This document shows, in pieces, positions 1 to 10,800 of a stretch of DNA of 64,000 nucleotides (position 1 is its first letter; each line of letters starts with the position of its first letter). Both the position numbers and the translations under genes were made by a program. Origin of the DNA: Syngnathus acus (Eukaryota; Chordata; Actinopteri; Syngnathiformes; Syngnathidae); the NCBI RefSeq assembly GCF_901709675.1, contig NC_051106.1, forward strand, positions 9,000,001-9,064,000, read 5' to 3'. The notes below the pieces were generated by a model. It saw nothing but the letters and a program-made list of their open reading frames with translations. It was not told where the DNA came from and did not search any database.

Positions 1-339
1 GTCCAGCGACCCTTTAGTATTTGGTCCTCTTTTGCCCTCAGTAGTGCTAATGAAAAATGATTATGACGTGAAAGAAAACCAGTTAGTGTACCTAGTGTTT
101 TGGCCGACGAGTGGAAATTTGCCGCGGCCTTGTTATTTTACCACCCGCCCCCTTCACGAAACTGATGTCCGTCTTGACCAATGGCAGGCCTGGCAGCCAT
201 TAATTCCCGCCTCCTTTGGTCTCTCGAAGGCAAGTGAACTAATCAGCGCTCGCCTGCGCGTGTTCAGCCATTTTGTAAGAAAATCAAGCAAGTCTGCCGC
301 CCTACCTTCGCCTCAGACCTGCATTTTTTTTCTTGTGCA
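1..339 (+). promoter_or_regulatory. ptbp1: ptbp1 proximal promoter / 5' UTR region
   Basis: This is the stretch just upstream of the ptbp1 start codon. A CCAAT box on the plus strand lies at 178-182, a CRE-like TGACGTG at 64-70 and a C-rich GC-box-like tract near 141-152. I see no clear TATA box, which fits a broadly expressed gene. The transcription start site cannot be placed from sequence alone, and part of this stretch must be 5' UTR. Confidence 0.4.
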
Positions 340-3300
340 ATGGACGGGTGAGTTGTCAAAGCAACCGTTTTCTCGACGCCTTTCTGTCTACGAGTTAATC
401 TTGCGGGCGGATCACGTCTTCGAGCGTCTCGCGGCGTGTTATTCGTTGCGTTTCTTGTGTTCCGCTCGCTAAAGTTGTTACTTAAAATTACTTTTCTCCC
501 CCTTCGTCCTCCCCTCCGCCTCCCCCTCCTTCGCGCACCGTCACCCAAACATGCAACAGTTAGCTGCTAGCCTAGCCGTTAGCCTCCGCTAATCGTCGTC
601 AAGTTGTTGAAAAATATATTTTATTTCATGTGTAGACTGGTTCTTAATCACGTGAGAGGATACAGCAGGGTGACAGTAGTTAAGCGTATGTTTGTTTAAA
701 CTACGCTGTTCTTTTTTTCTTGTTTCTTTTTTTTTTTTTTGCGAGCGAGTTAACTTAGGGCAGGTCGAGCTAAAGCAACGTGTCTCATTTCCGCATTCAT
801 GTTTTGTGCGGGGAGTCAGGGCCATGTTGGAAGCCACCGATGTCTTCGCCTCCCAACAGTTCGCCTTGATTGAATCCCGGGGACTTTATCAACCGTCGTG
901 GGGGAGCCATATCAAAGCATAGTAAGGCGACTTGATGGCGTGGCGTTTGATCGTCGAGAGTTGCTTCAAAGTCGCCTGCTGCATCTTGCTGTTATTTTTA
1001 TTTTATTTTATTTTTTTCTTGTTGTCACCCCCCCAACACCCCCTTTCTTTGTCGATCACCTGGATTCGACAGTTGGAATGGATTCCGTGTTGAGTGTACC
1101 CGGAGTGCACTCATTTAACTCTTCACCTTTTTCTCTTTTCTCGAGATGCTCTGTCTGTAATCTAAAGCTAAGAGTTTACTTTTGTCTCTTTTTCCTGCAA
1201 CCTCATAGCCGCCTAGACGCTGACTTGTATCCTCTGGGATCCGGCTACGTCCCTGAAATTGAGTAAGGAAATGTCATTTTTGTCTTGAGGTGAATTTGGT
1301 CACGTTTTGGCCCAATTTCCCACTGACAAACCCCTCGTGTTGTCTTTCCACAGCAGTGTCCATGACATATCAGTCGGCACGAAGGTAAGCATCCGATCTC
1401 TCTTTGGAGCCACTTAAAAATGTACTTCGGTTGACTCTTTTAATCAGGTGCATATTTTGGTTCTAACTGCTTTTACACATGAGAATTGGGAAATGGGTTG
1501 GCCTATGCAGTAGGGGATGGGTCAAATATTGCCGGCGGGTGGGAGGGATATTGCTGTTTTATGAAGTCTTTGTTTTGCTTGTGTAATTCTTGTGCGTTCA
1601 CCCGAGCGCCCTCCCCCCTATAATTATAAAAAGTGTTGTCAAAAGCCTTTTTGTCGCGGGCGCAATTCATCTTTCATAACATACGACTTGGTGTGCGCGA
1701 TTTGGAAAAGAAGCTTCCTGTTACCTTTTTTGTTTTCCTGAGGAGCGTTTTTGGCTTTCCTTGCAGTTGAAGAGATCTTCATAGCCCTGATCTAAAAAAT
1801 ATTGAATACTTCAATCTTAAATTCTTATCCTGATTCATCTAATTGTAGTATTGTGCATTTAAGAAGCCAGTTTTTTGTTTTGGGCTAGTTGTACAAAGAC
1901 CGCGTCGAACTTCAGAGGACCAAATTCACTTTTTGGCTTCTGCGGCTTTGTTGTTGTTATCTTTTTTCCTCGGTAACAGCACCTGAGAAGAAGATCTGCG
2001 TAGGTGGCCCGCTTGGAGGCAATTTTAGCATCCATTGTTTGGTAGGCCAAAGGTCTGCGTGTCTGTTTGAACAAGCCATCGGTCGGGTGCGGGCCCTGGA
2101 TGGGACAAGCCGCACCCTCTCGCCTTCCAGCCGAACCAGTTTTTCAACATAGCCGCACCGATGGCCGCGGCGCCGCTTGTCTTTTATAAATAAGACACCG
2201 ATGCACGTCGCGTTAGGGATTTGTGACGGCGCCCTGCTTTGCTGGAATCTTGTAATTATTCGTCTGGGGAAGAGCGTCTGGAATTCCACGGTCACATTCC
2301 AACCTCCCCCAAAAGCTCCCTGGTGAGACCCCCCCCCTCTCCCGTTCACCGCAATGGCAGATGATCGGGGGGGGGATGCATACCTGTGCCTCCAGAGATT
2401 TTTGCTTTTAACGCCAAACAAAAAGCCACGCCCGAGTTTTAAGAAGCAGTCGAAACGGCCCCGAGTGTGCCATTTTGAGAGGAAGCTGCGCAACATGTTC
2501 AGGAAGTGAGCCAATTATACGACGTCGCCATCAAGGTGACTATTAAGCTGTCGGCGCAGCGAGATGGAGAACAAAGCCGATAACTTCGGGCTTGTCTCGC
2601 GCAATTATGTGGGAAACGGGAATGCGTGGCGTTACTTGTACGCACATTGTAACCTCTCAGCTCTGGAGATATAATTAGCATGAGGAAGTGGAGGGAAAAT
2701 ACCATGAAGCATGTAATCAAGTCCCAATGAGGGCGTTAAGTCGAAGCCTGGAAGCAGGCTTGGTCTTGCTGCTGCCCTTCCTGTTTTCTTTCCTTTCCTC
2801 CTTCCCTCCTTCTGTTGAGCGATGATGTGACGTCATCTGCCCACAACTAGTCAGGGCTGAGGCATGTCCTGTTTTTCATGACCAAACATTTGCATGCTTT
2901 CCAATGCCACGCTCGTGTGAAAATGTTTAGTTGTGTCATCAAAAAAAGCAATAATGGGTAAAAAAAAAAAATCTAATAATTATTTATTACCTCAAACTTA
3001 ACATCTCACTCAATATTAAATTCATTATTGCATACATAATTTTATTTTAAATGGCAAGTCAGGTACACGCAGGTGTCACCATGCCATTGTTTGGCCGTTG
3101 CGGCGGTATCGAGTGTCTGGGAAGTTCCCGCCTTGCGCAAAGCGAAGGCTCGGTCGGCTCCAGCGGCTATGAAAAGAATGCTCGCAGACCTGCGCGACCG
3201 GTTCCGTTTTAAAACGACTGCGAAGCCTCTCGAAAATCCCGGCAAGTCCTAAGGGCTTCCATATGTTTATGCTCTGCCACGTAACAATGGCCCCCAGTCT

Positions 3301-6300
3301 CATCCGGAACAGGACCTTCATTCATTGCGAGCCCCCGTTGTGGAGCTTAGTCGGCTGAGCCACTTCTTGTGACTGCTGTACTTCATTATCGCCGGACCAT
3401 GTGAGCGACATTGAATGGTGGGAGGGGGGGGCACTATCTTTCAAATCCAGATGGCGTCACGGTGTTTTCTTTTTCGCGCAATACCTGTTTGAGAGTCAAG
3501 ATGGGAGACTCCTCGTCAATGAAAAGGAAACAATGTGAGCGCCAAGCCCACGGTATCAAATGGCAAGCCGAGCGAGCGTCTCATTGTCAGCGGCCGGTCG
3601 GGGTTTAATGTTTCTTCCTCAAGGCTTGCTTTCAAGTCTCGGGTTACGGCACGGCCTACCCTATAGCACACAACGCTCGGGTAACGCGAGAGCCGCGCTC
3701 GCCACCTGCCCTCCCGCGCACCCGCATTTAAGTCAGCCTTTTGTGTTGTTTTGCTACAGAGAGGATCCGACGAACTCTTTTCTTCCTGCATCTCCAACGG
3801 GCCCTATATCATGAACTCAGGTAGGGGTGTTGCCATGGAAGGACATTTTTTTTTTTTGGCTTGCTCATTTAACCCGTCTGTGTTGTATGTGTTGCCACGG
3901 CGACTGATCCATTATTCAGGAAGGCTGAGAGACGCCTTTTCACTCCTCTGATTGTATCTGTCTCTTGTTTCCACTCCACCTCCCCCCTTGCAGCCAATGG
4001 CAACGACAGCAAAAAATTCAAGGGTGACGTCCGCAGTCCCGGTGTTCCGTCACGCGTGGTTCACCTGCGCAAACTGCCCAGCGACATAAACGAGGCCGAG
4101 GTCATCGGTCTCGGTTTGCCCTTTGGGAAAGTCACCAATCTGCTGATGCTGAAAGGGAAGAACCAGGTAACGGCCATAACATCTTAGCCAGTACGAAGCA
4201 TGTTCAGAATTTTTGTGTTGTCACATTGAGCCTATTTTCTGACATTTCATGCCCTTGTGCTTCTTTGTGCTCCCGCCCTCCCTCTCAAGGCCTTCCTGGA
4301 GCTGAACAGCGAGGAGTGCGCTCAGACCATGGTGAGCTACTACTTGTCGGTGACCCCCGTCATCAGAAACCACCCCATTTACATGCAGTACTCCACCCAC
4401 AAAGAGCTGAAGACGGACAACTCCCCCAACCAAGTGGTGAGATGCGCGCAAAAGACGCTTTATGCTTCGGTGTGCTGGACGCGCCGCTAAGAGGCCTGTC
4501 TTGTTGGGCCCCGCAGCGCGCCCAGGCTGCTTTGCAGGCGGTCAACGCCCTGCACGGCGGCGGCGGCAGCATCGCCGGCATGGCCATTGCGGCCGACGCC
4601 AGCGGCCTCGCGGGCGCCACTGCTCAAAGCCCCGTCCTGCGAGTCATTGTGGAGAACCTCTTCTACCCGGTCACCCTGGACGTACTGCACCAGGTACGCG
4701 GAGAACGCCCCGGCGCTGACATCTGTCATACACGCCTGCATTTAATAAGCGTGCCCTTCTCCGCTACCCTCAGATATTTTCCAAGTTTGGCACAGTGCTT
4801 AAGATCATCACCTTCACAAAGAACAACCAGTTCCAGGCACTCATCCAGTATGCCGACGCCTTGATGGCACACAATGCCAAAGTAAGGTTAAGTACAACCA
4901 AGGCAGAAGAATGGCTGACTTAATAGCTTTTAGGTGCATCCGAGTCCACAGCTTTAATCCTACTGGCTTTTTTTTCTTCTTCTTCTTCATCTCAGTGTCT
5001 TGACGGGCAGAACATCTACAACGCCTGCTGCACCCTCAGAATCAGCTTCTCCAAGCTCACCAACCTCAATGTCAAATACAACAACGACAAGAGCCGCGAC
5101 TACACCCGCATGGACCTGCCCACTGCTGACGCGCAGCCCACCTTGGACCACCTGACCATGGCGGCCGCCTGTTGTGAGAGAACCAGTATTTTCGGGCTAC
5201 ACGTGATCCTCGGGGGCACCACCTCTGTGGGCTGGATGTCTTTGACAGTGTTGCCTTTTATTAATGGAGACCCTCGTCTTTTTTTCCCCCCACAGCACCA
5301 GGTATAATATCTGCCTCGCCATATGGAGGCGCTCACGCATTCGCACCCACCTTTGCCATCCAGCAAGCAGGTCAGTGCAGAGTCTTCGCTCCATCCTCTC
5401 TATATTGTCAGTGGAGCCGCGTACGATCGTACCCTCTGAATTCGTTTGCTCCTCCCCCAGGTCTTGCAATGCCTGGCATCCCCAGCGCCTTGGCGTCTCT
5501 GGGCGTCGGGCACGGCAGCATGGCGGCGGCAGCAGCCGCCGCCAGTCGCTTCAGCCTGGCCGGCCTGGCCGCCGCCGGTGGCGGACACAACGTCCTGTTG
5601 GTCAGCAATCTAAACCCGGAGGTCAGTACGCACTCGCGCGGCTTTTTGCGCAGGCTTGAGAAGGCCATGCAGCGTCGTTGGGGCCGGCTGGTCGATGGCG
5701 CCCCCTACACAGACCAACCTTTATTTACTTTGATGAGATCACGCCAAAACAGGCACTTCTCTTTCAGGTCCTCTTGTTTGTTTGACCAAACCTGCTGCAT
5801 CTCTGACCTGCCACTTTGCTCACTGTGAATTTTAAGTTTATTCAATTACACTAACTTCTTGATTTTGCATAAATATATATATATCTATAAAAAACTTGCC
5901 ATTCCATACTTTCATTTTTTGTCCATCAGTTTGAAATCATTCTTGAGTTGTTTGGAGAGACAATATTACTTTTGACTGCTTAAAAATACACCTTTAGATT
6001 ATTTTTCCTTTTTTGTGTAGCATGTGTTAGTTACCTGTTTATCACTCGTGTTACGTCATAACGTTAGGATGAGCTAAAAAGATGAATGCCATTTGACAGC
6101 TAAATGCATTTGACGTGATCTGTAGGCGCAGAGTGTGATTGAAAAGTACATATTGTCTCTGCCTTTTTCTGTATTTCATTGTTAATCTTTTTTTCTCTTC
6201 TTTTTCTCCTAGTGTTCCCCATAGTGACAGTGCATTTTAATTTAGCCAGTTCTACTGTCTGAAGCACTACATTTCTTTGTGTATACTGACCTTGTTTTTT

Positions 6301-8564
6301 TACTTCTTTTCTCTCTCTCTCCCTCCCTCCCTTTCTCCTCTGTACCTCCCCCTCCTTTTTTGTCATTGTTTTTAAACCCCCCCCCCTGTCCAATCCCGCC
6401 CCTACTTGTACTCTTGCCAACTCACTGCACGGCCAAATGACCAATTATTCCCTCTGTCCTCCCGTTTTTTTTTCTTCCCCTCTGCCCCCCCCCCACCAAA
6501 AAATCATGGCACACACCAAATTGGACACAACCATCAAATAATCTCATCATTTGCACCCCCAACTTTTTTTTTTGCCCATAATGTCGACATTCACTCATCA
6601 CCACCATCTCATCACCCCCCCAACCCTCCCTCCCTCCCTCGTCCTTGTTCTCCTCCTTGTCCTCTCTCCATTCTCTCCTTCCACCATGGTACTGTGGCCT
6701 TCCCGTGGACCTCGCTGCCTGTGGCCTGCGGACATGTCCCGACTCCACTCCACTGTCCTCCACTCCTCGCCTCTTTTCCCCTGTACCCCGACCCAAATCC
6801 CCTCCCACCCCTTTTTTGGCCCCGCTGCTCCCCCTGCTGTCTCTAAAGAGCGTTACGCCACACTGCCTCTTTATTCTTTTCGGTACGTTATCATCCTTTC
6901 ATCTCCTTTTTTTATTACTACTGTTACCTGGCAAGGTGGGCATGTCTCGTCTCATGTTATTTTGGCTTTGTTTTAGCTTGATTTTATTCATTATTTTTTC
7001 TGACCCCACTGGTAGCTTCTCATCAGCCAAGGGAGGGGGTGGGGGTGTTTTGTCTTTTTGGGCGGGTTTAATTTTATGTGTGTGCGTGTGTGTGATCTGG
7101 TTTGCTTGACATGGGTTTTGAGAGACGCGGAGGCTGAGTGTGCCACTCAGACCTGCAGAATTTCATTTTTGAACCGCTGTTGTGCTTTAAAACTAATTTG
7201 TGTCTTCAAAAGAGCCCCGTGTGTGGCTGATGCTTTTGTCTTTTGCAATTTTTTATTACAAGTGAAATTTTTTAATCCTCTAGCAACAGAAAAAAATGAA
7301 ATGCTGCAGCTTTAAAAAAAAAAAAAAAAGTGAGAGCCTTGGGATGATGTTCTTTGTAGTTCCTTTAGTGTTGGTTTATGCATGTGTAGTTTTACTCCTG
7401 CACGATTTTGACTAGATTGTATAAGAATCAGCGTCACGCCAAAAGCAATCAACCCCCTTAAACTTTTATTTCCTTTTTCCCACCCTTTTAAATCTGCCCT
7501 CCCCCCCTCAAGGCATAGCTTTTCAAATTTTATTCTACAACTATCCTTTCTTAACCAAAGGCTCCTTAATGTAGGCTTAGTTTGATTCCACACCGGATTG
7601 AATTTAGTTCAAGCCTCAAATCAGCACGCGTTCATCCATACGCCCGTAGATTTCGTAGCGTCTTTATTAAAATCGTGTTGGCTGCTGTGATTGGCTGTGT
7701 GAGACTCTTGATGCCCAGTTCCACCGAGTGCCCCCCCCCCCACCCCCCTCCAATGACAATGTGCTCGTGTTCTCCAGGTGTGTACGGCGACGTGATGAGA
7801 GTCAAGATCCTATTCAATAAAAAAGAGAATGCGCTGATCCAGATGGCGGATGGCACTCAGGCTCAGCTAGGTAACGCCACTTCTTTTTCTTATTGAGGCC
7901 AGGCCGACCGATGATGTTTAACGTGCGCTTTTGCGGCGTCAGCCATCAGCCACCTGAACGGCCAGCGGCTGCACGGCAGGGCCATCCGCGTCACGGTCTC
8001 CAAGCACACCACGGTGCAGCTGCCGCGAGAGGGCCAGGAGGACCAGGGCCTGACCAAGGACTTCAGCAACTCACCGCTGCATCGCTTCAAGAAGCCCGGC
8101 TCCAAGAACTACTCCAACATCTTCCCACCTTCTGCCACGCTCCATTTGTCCAACATACCGTGAGTCATTCTTGCCACACTAAAAAAAGCTTTGAATCTCA
8201 GTGGAATAATAAAATTGTCAACACCACGAGCGTACGATATGGAAGCTCTCAACTTTGCCCCCAACATTCAGGCCTGCTGTGGTGGAGGAAGACCTCAAGA
8301 GGCTTTTTGCCAGCTCAGGAGCCACAGTCAAAGCCTTCAAGTTCTTTCAGTAAGCCCCCAACCACCACACACATTTTCAGAGGCTTTTCGTTTTGAGGCC
8401 AGGCGTTGAGCCCATTTCTCCTCTTGGACAGAAACGATCGCAAGATGGCCCTGATCCAGATGGGCTCAGTGGAGGAGGCCATTGAGTGCCTGATTGAGTT
8501 CCATAACCACGACCTCGGGGAGAACCACCACCTCAGAGTGTCTTTCTCCAAATCAACCATCTGA
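340..8564 (+). CDS. ptbp1: Polypyrimidine tract-binding protein 1 (complete, 16 coding exons)
   Basis: This gene encodes a nuclear RNA-binding protein that binds CU-rich pre-mRNA and usually represses exon inclusion. Coding exons: 340-347, 1209-1262, 1354-1384, 3760-3820, 3994-4166, 4290-4436, 4517-4693, 4774-4881, 4996-5173, 5296-5370, 5461-5621, 6850-6883, 7778-7870, 7943-8159, 8272-8349, 8432-8564. All joins keep frame, giving about 575 aa (human isoforms are 531-557). The first exon encodes only MDG, as in mammalian PTBP1. The N-terminal nuclear-localisation region includes GTKRGSDELF and SKKFKGD. Four RRMs lie at roughly residues 71-155, 195-271, 378-452 and 493-570, and the protein ends [13 protein letters not shown]. 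An Ala-rich linker precedes RRM3. The long [10 protein letters not shown]-terminal segment and the 75-nt exon argue for PTBP1 rather than PTBP2 or PTBP3. The a/b fish paralogue cannot be assigned. Exon 6 may instead end at 4433, one codon shorter. Confidence 0.95.
1385..3759 (+). other. ptbp1 intron 3 (2.4 kb)
   Basis: Intron between exons 3 and 4. No exon, repeat family or RNA gene recognised; it has moderate GC and short homopolymers. Open frames in it lack splice context. Confidence 0.7.
5296..5370 (+). other. ptbp1: ptbp1 75-nt in-frame linker exon
   Basis: This exon encodes the linker between RRM2 and RRM3, reading [20 protein letters not shown] and onward. Its length is a multiple of three and both ends have the same phase, so skipping would keep the frame. 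It corresponds to the linker region affected by PTBP1 exon 9 skipping in mammals. Whether it is skipped in fish cannot be told from genomic sequence. Confidence 0.8.
6295..6849 (+). promoter_or_regulatory. Very long pyrimidine-rich tract before the 34-nt ptbp1 exon
   Basis: About 550 nt directly upstream of the 34-nt exon are strikingly rich in C and T on the sense strand. There are repeated CTCTCT, TCTT, CCCTCCC and TTTTCTT stretches, interrupted mainly by short CA-rich pieces. CU-rich RNA with UCUU and CUCUCU cores is the known binding preference of PTB. The tract is far longer than an ordinary polypyrimidine tract, so it is a plausible silencer platform for self-repression. Confidence 0.6.
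6850..6883 (+). other. ptbp1: ptbp1 34-nt cassette exon (exon 12)
   Basis: The acceptor follows CTCTAAAG and the donor is GTACGT. The exon encodes [11 protein letters not shown] plus one base of the next Gly codon, the start of the RRM3 body. Its length of 34 nt equals that of the mammalian PTBP1 exon 11, which PTBP1 itself causes to be skipped. Skipping removes 34 nt and shifts the frame, so a premature stop and NMD are expected. The conserved length and the pyrimidine-rich upstream intron suggest the same autoregulatory loop here. Loop function is inferred. Confidence 0.88.
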
Positions 8565-10800
8565 GTGCCTTCAGCGATTCACCTTCTCGATTGCAGCCCG
8601 TTCTCCGGCTCACACAATCGCAGGTTTCGTGGCAAGTTCCTTTCAGTCATCAGATCAAAGTCTGATTATTTTTTTTTTATATGTATTTTCTTTTTACCTT
8701 TCCTTCTTTTATATATTATATATAAAATGGCACCGGGTATGTTAATCGGAGAGACAGCTATTTGGTTTATTATTTTTTTTTGTCTGGGGCAAAAAAAAAA
8801 AAACGGTGCTCTGTCTCAAAAAGAAAGTTTTGTGATTCAGGGAAAAGCTTCCTTCCTTATCTGAAAATGTTTTAACCTTTTTACTTTTAAAGAGCCCCGT
8901 TCAATATCCAAGCGACACGTTGACGAAAGCACAACCCATTTGGAAATGGGCTCCTTGGCGAGCTCAAGTGCAGGCAGCTGACGAAACCGTCACTTAAAGA
9001 CCAAATTGCCTAAAATGGCCGCCGTCATCCATACCCCACACACTTATGTAAGCATTCCTGTAGCAAAGTCGCGTGCCCCTTGCCTGTTTGGCCAGTCGGA
9101 CACGATGTAAAACAAGCCCCCAGACAACTTTTTTTTTTTAATCTCCTAAGTGCTGTTTTCTTCACGGGATGTGCACCACTATCTGTTTATCGACTTCACG
9201 GTCTTTTGTGCCTTACTCCCCCTTCCCTCCCCAACAACCTTTCCGAGCCGCTCGCCTTAAGCGTCACTCCGGCTTCGGGGGAGATGGCGACTCATTCCAC
9301 GAAAGAGATAGGAAGAAGAAAAAAAAAAAAACACAAATGTTTACCTAGGACAAGATTTGTGTGCATATATCCCGATACGTATGTAGAAACTATGAATGTA
9401 AGACCAGATAGGCGATGCTCGGCCGTGTTGTAGCGCTCGCTCCTATTAGCTGTCGTGTCGCAGGCTCGTTTAACCTTACATTCGTTTATATGTAGACATC
9501 TATACATATTTACATTTATCTATATTTCTTTTTTCTTTCTGTTTTTTATGTTTAGCATTTATGTCTAGCGGAGTGTCTATAGTGCCTTGAGGCCCGCACA
9601 CTTCCTGGTCCAGCTCCCTTTTTCCCCTCCCCCCGTTTATGACCGTCGTTTACTTCTTTCTCGTCGTCAGGTGGTTTATTTGTTTTAATTGTCAGTGGTA
9701 GTCTTTCCACCCCATCCCGCTCACCTGACTGTTAACATTCAGTTTGACCACCAAACTCAGGTAACAGTACCTGTGAAAGGACAGCTGCGAGGTGTCGTCT
9801 TTTCTTTCCCCTTTGCAGTCAAGTTCTTTAGTGCACTTTTTTTTTTTTTAACCACCACCTCGCACCAGATCCCAAAATGTCTTAAAAAGCGTCGTCACAT
9901 TCCCCGAGTGCCTCCAGCACCGGTTTGACACAAGCCTTTGACCACTGTATAGTTCCGAACCAGATGTGCGCGCACACACACAGTCACTCGCCTGTTTTGT
10001 GTGTGTGTGTGTGTGGTGTCTATTTTTGTACAAGATATGCATGGTTTAACAAATGTAGCTGCAGACAGACGGTTGTTCTTGTTAAGGACCAAAGTACCCT
10101 GTGAGGTTTTGTCGTGTTGTCATTTGAGGCCCCCCCCCCCCCCCCCTCGTAATCCACTTTTTTTTCCCCCCCTCGTGCCTTCGTACATAGGTCCGCCTTC
10201 TTTCTATTCCATGCAAGTGAGCCCCCCCCCCTCCTCCTCCTCCATTACACGTGAGTCTTATTCCTCCTTCCTGTTCCGCACAAACTTAAACTTTGTAGCT
10301 CACTCAACACGAAGGCCTTGTCGCCTATCCTCGGTTGCCTTTGCACGGACATGCCTTAGTCGCACAACTTGAGTCGATACTGTATCTTCGGTCCCCCAAT
10401 ATGGCTTTAGAATGGTGTAGATGATGATCACGCCGCCGCCTTTTTTTTTTTTTTTTCTTGTGTGCGTCACAAGCTTTTATGTTTCTGCTTTTTATATGGG
10501 GGTTGTTGTATGAATTGACACAGGGCTGACGGTTGTATATATTCATGTTTTTGTACCACACAATCATTTGGATAATATTGACTTTACGTTTCCAAACGTG
10601 TATATTTTGATATGACAGTACCAGACCTATTAAAAGAACGAAAAAGAGCTCCCCCTTCGTTTGGGAGATTTCAAAACAAGACATTAAAACTGGTCTGAAC
10701 ACGCGTGTCTCTGTATGTGCCCCTCCCCCCCTCGCCACCATCTTGTTCTTGCTACGCTGCATCTTCTGCTGCCTTCAATAAATCTTTAGTTTGTTCCTTC
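8565..10800 (+). other. ptbp1: ptbp1 3' UTR
   Basis: About 2.2 kb run from the TGA stop at 8562-8564 to a canonical AATAAA at 10777-10782. It contains several homopolymer T, A and C runs, a GT microsatellite at about 9999-10014, and no convincing coding potential. Four matches to the miR-124 seed target GTGCCTT lie at 8565-8571, 9208-9215 (8-mer with the trailing A), 9582-9588 and 10175-10181. A GGACCAAA match to the miR-133 seed lies at 10086-10093, and an ACATTCC match to miR-1/206 at 9897-9903. Confidence 0.8.
10777..10782 (+). terminator. ptbp1: Polyadenylation signal AATAAA of ptbp1
   Basis: A canonical AATAAA is followed 10-40 bases downstream by T- and GT-rich sequence (TTTAGTTTGTTCC). 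It is the best poly(A) signal after the ptbp1 stop codon, and the coding-like and 3' UTR character ends here. Confidence 0.7.

Noticed and set aside
4226-4864. 212-aa open frame overlapping ptbp1 exons 6-8
   Set aside because: It is an off-frame translation; the correct frame gives RRM1 and RRM2.
6406-7109. Pro/Ser-rich open frames upstream of ptbp1 exon 12
   Set aside because: They are read-through of the intronic pyrimidine tract, where C/T richness removes stop codons.
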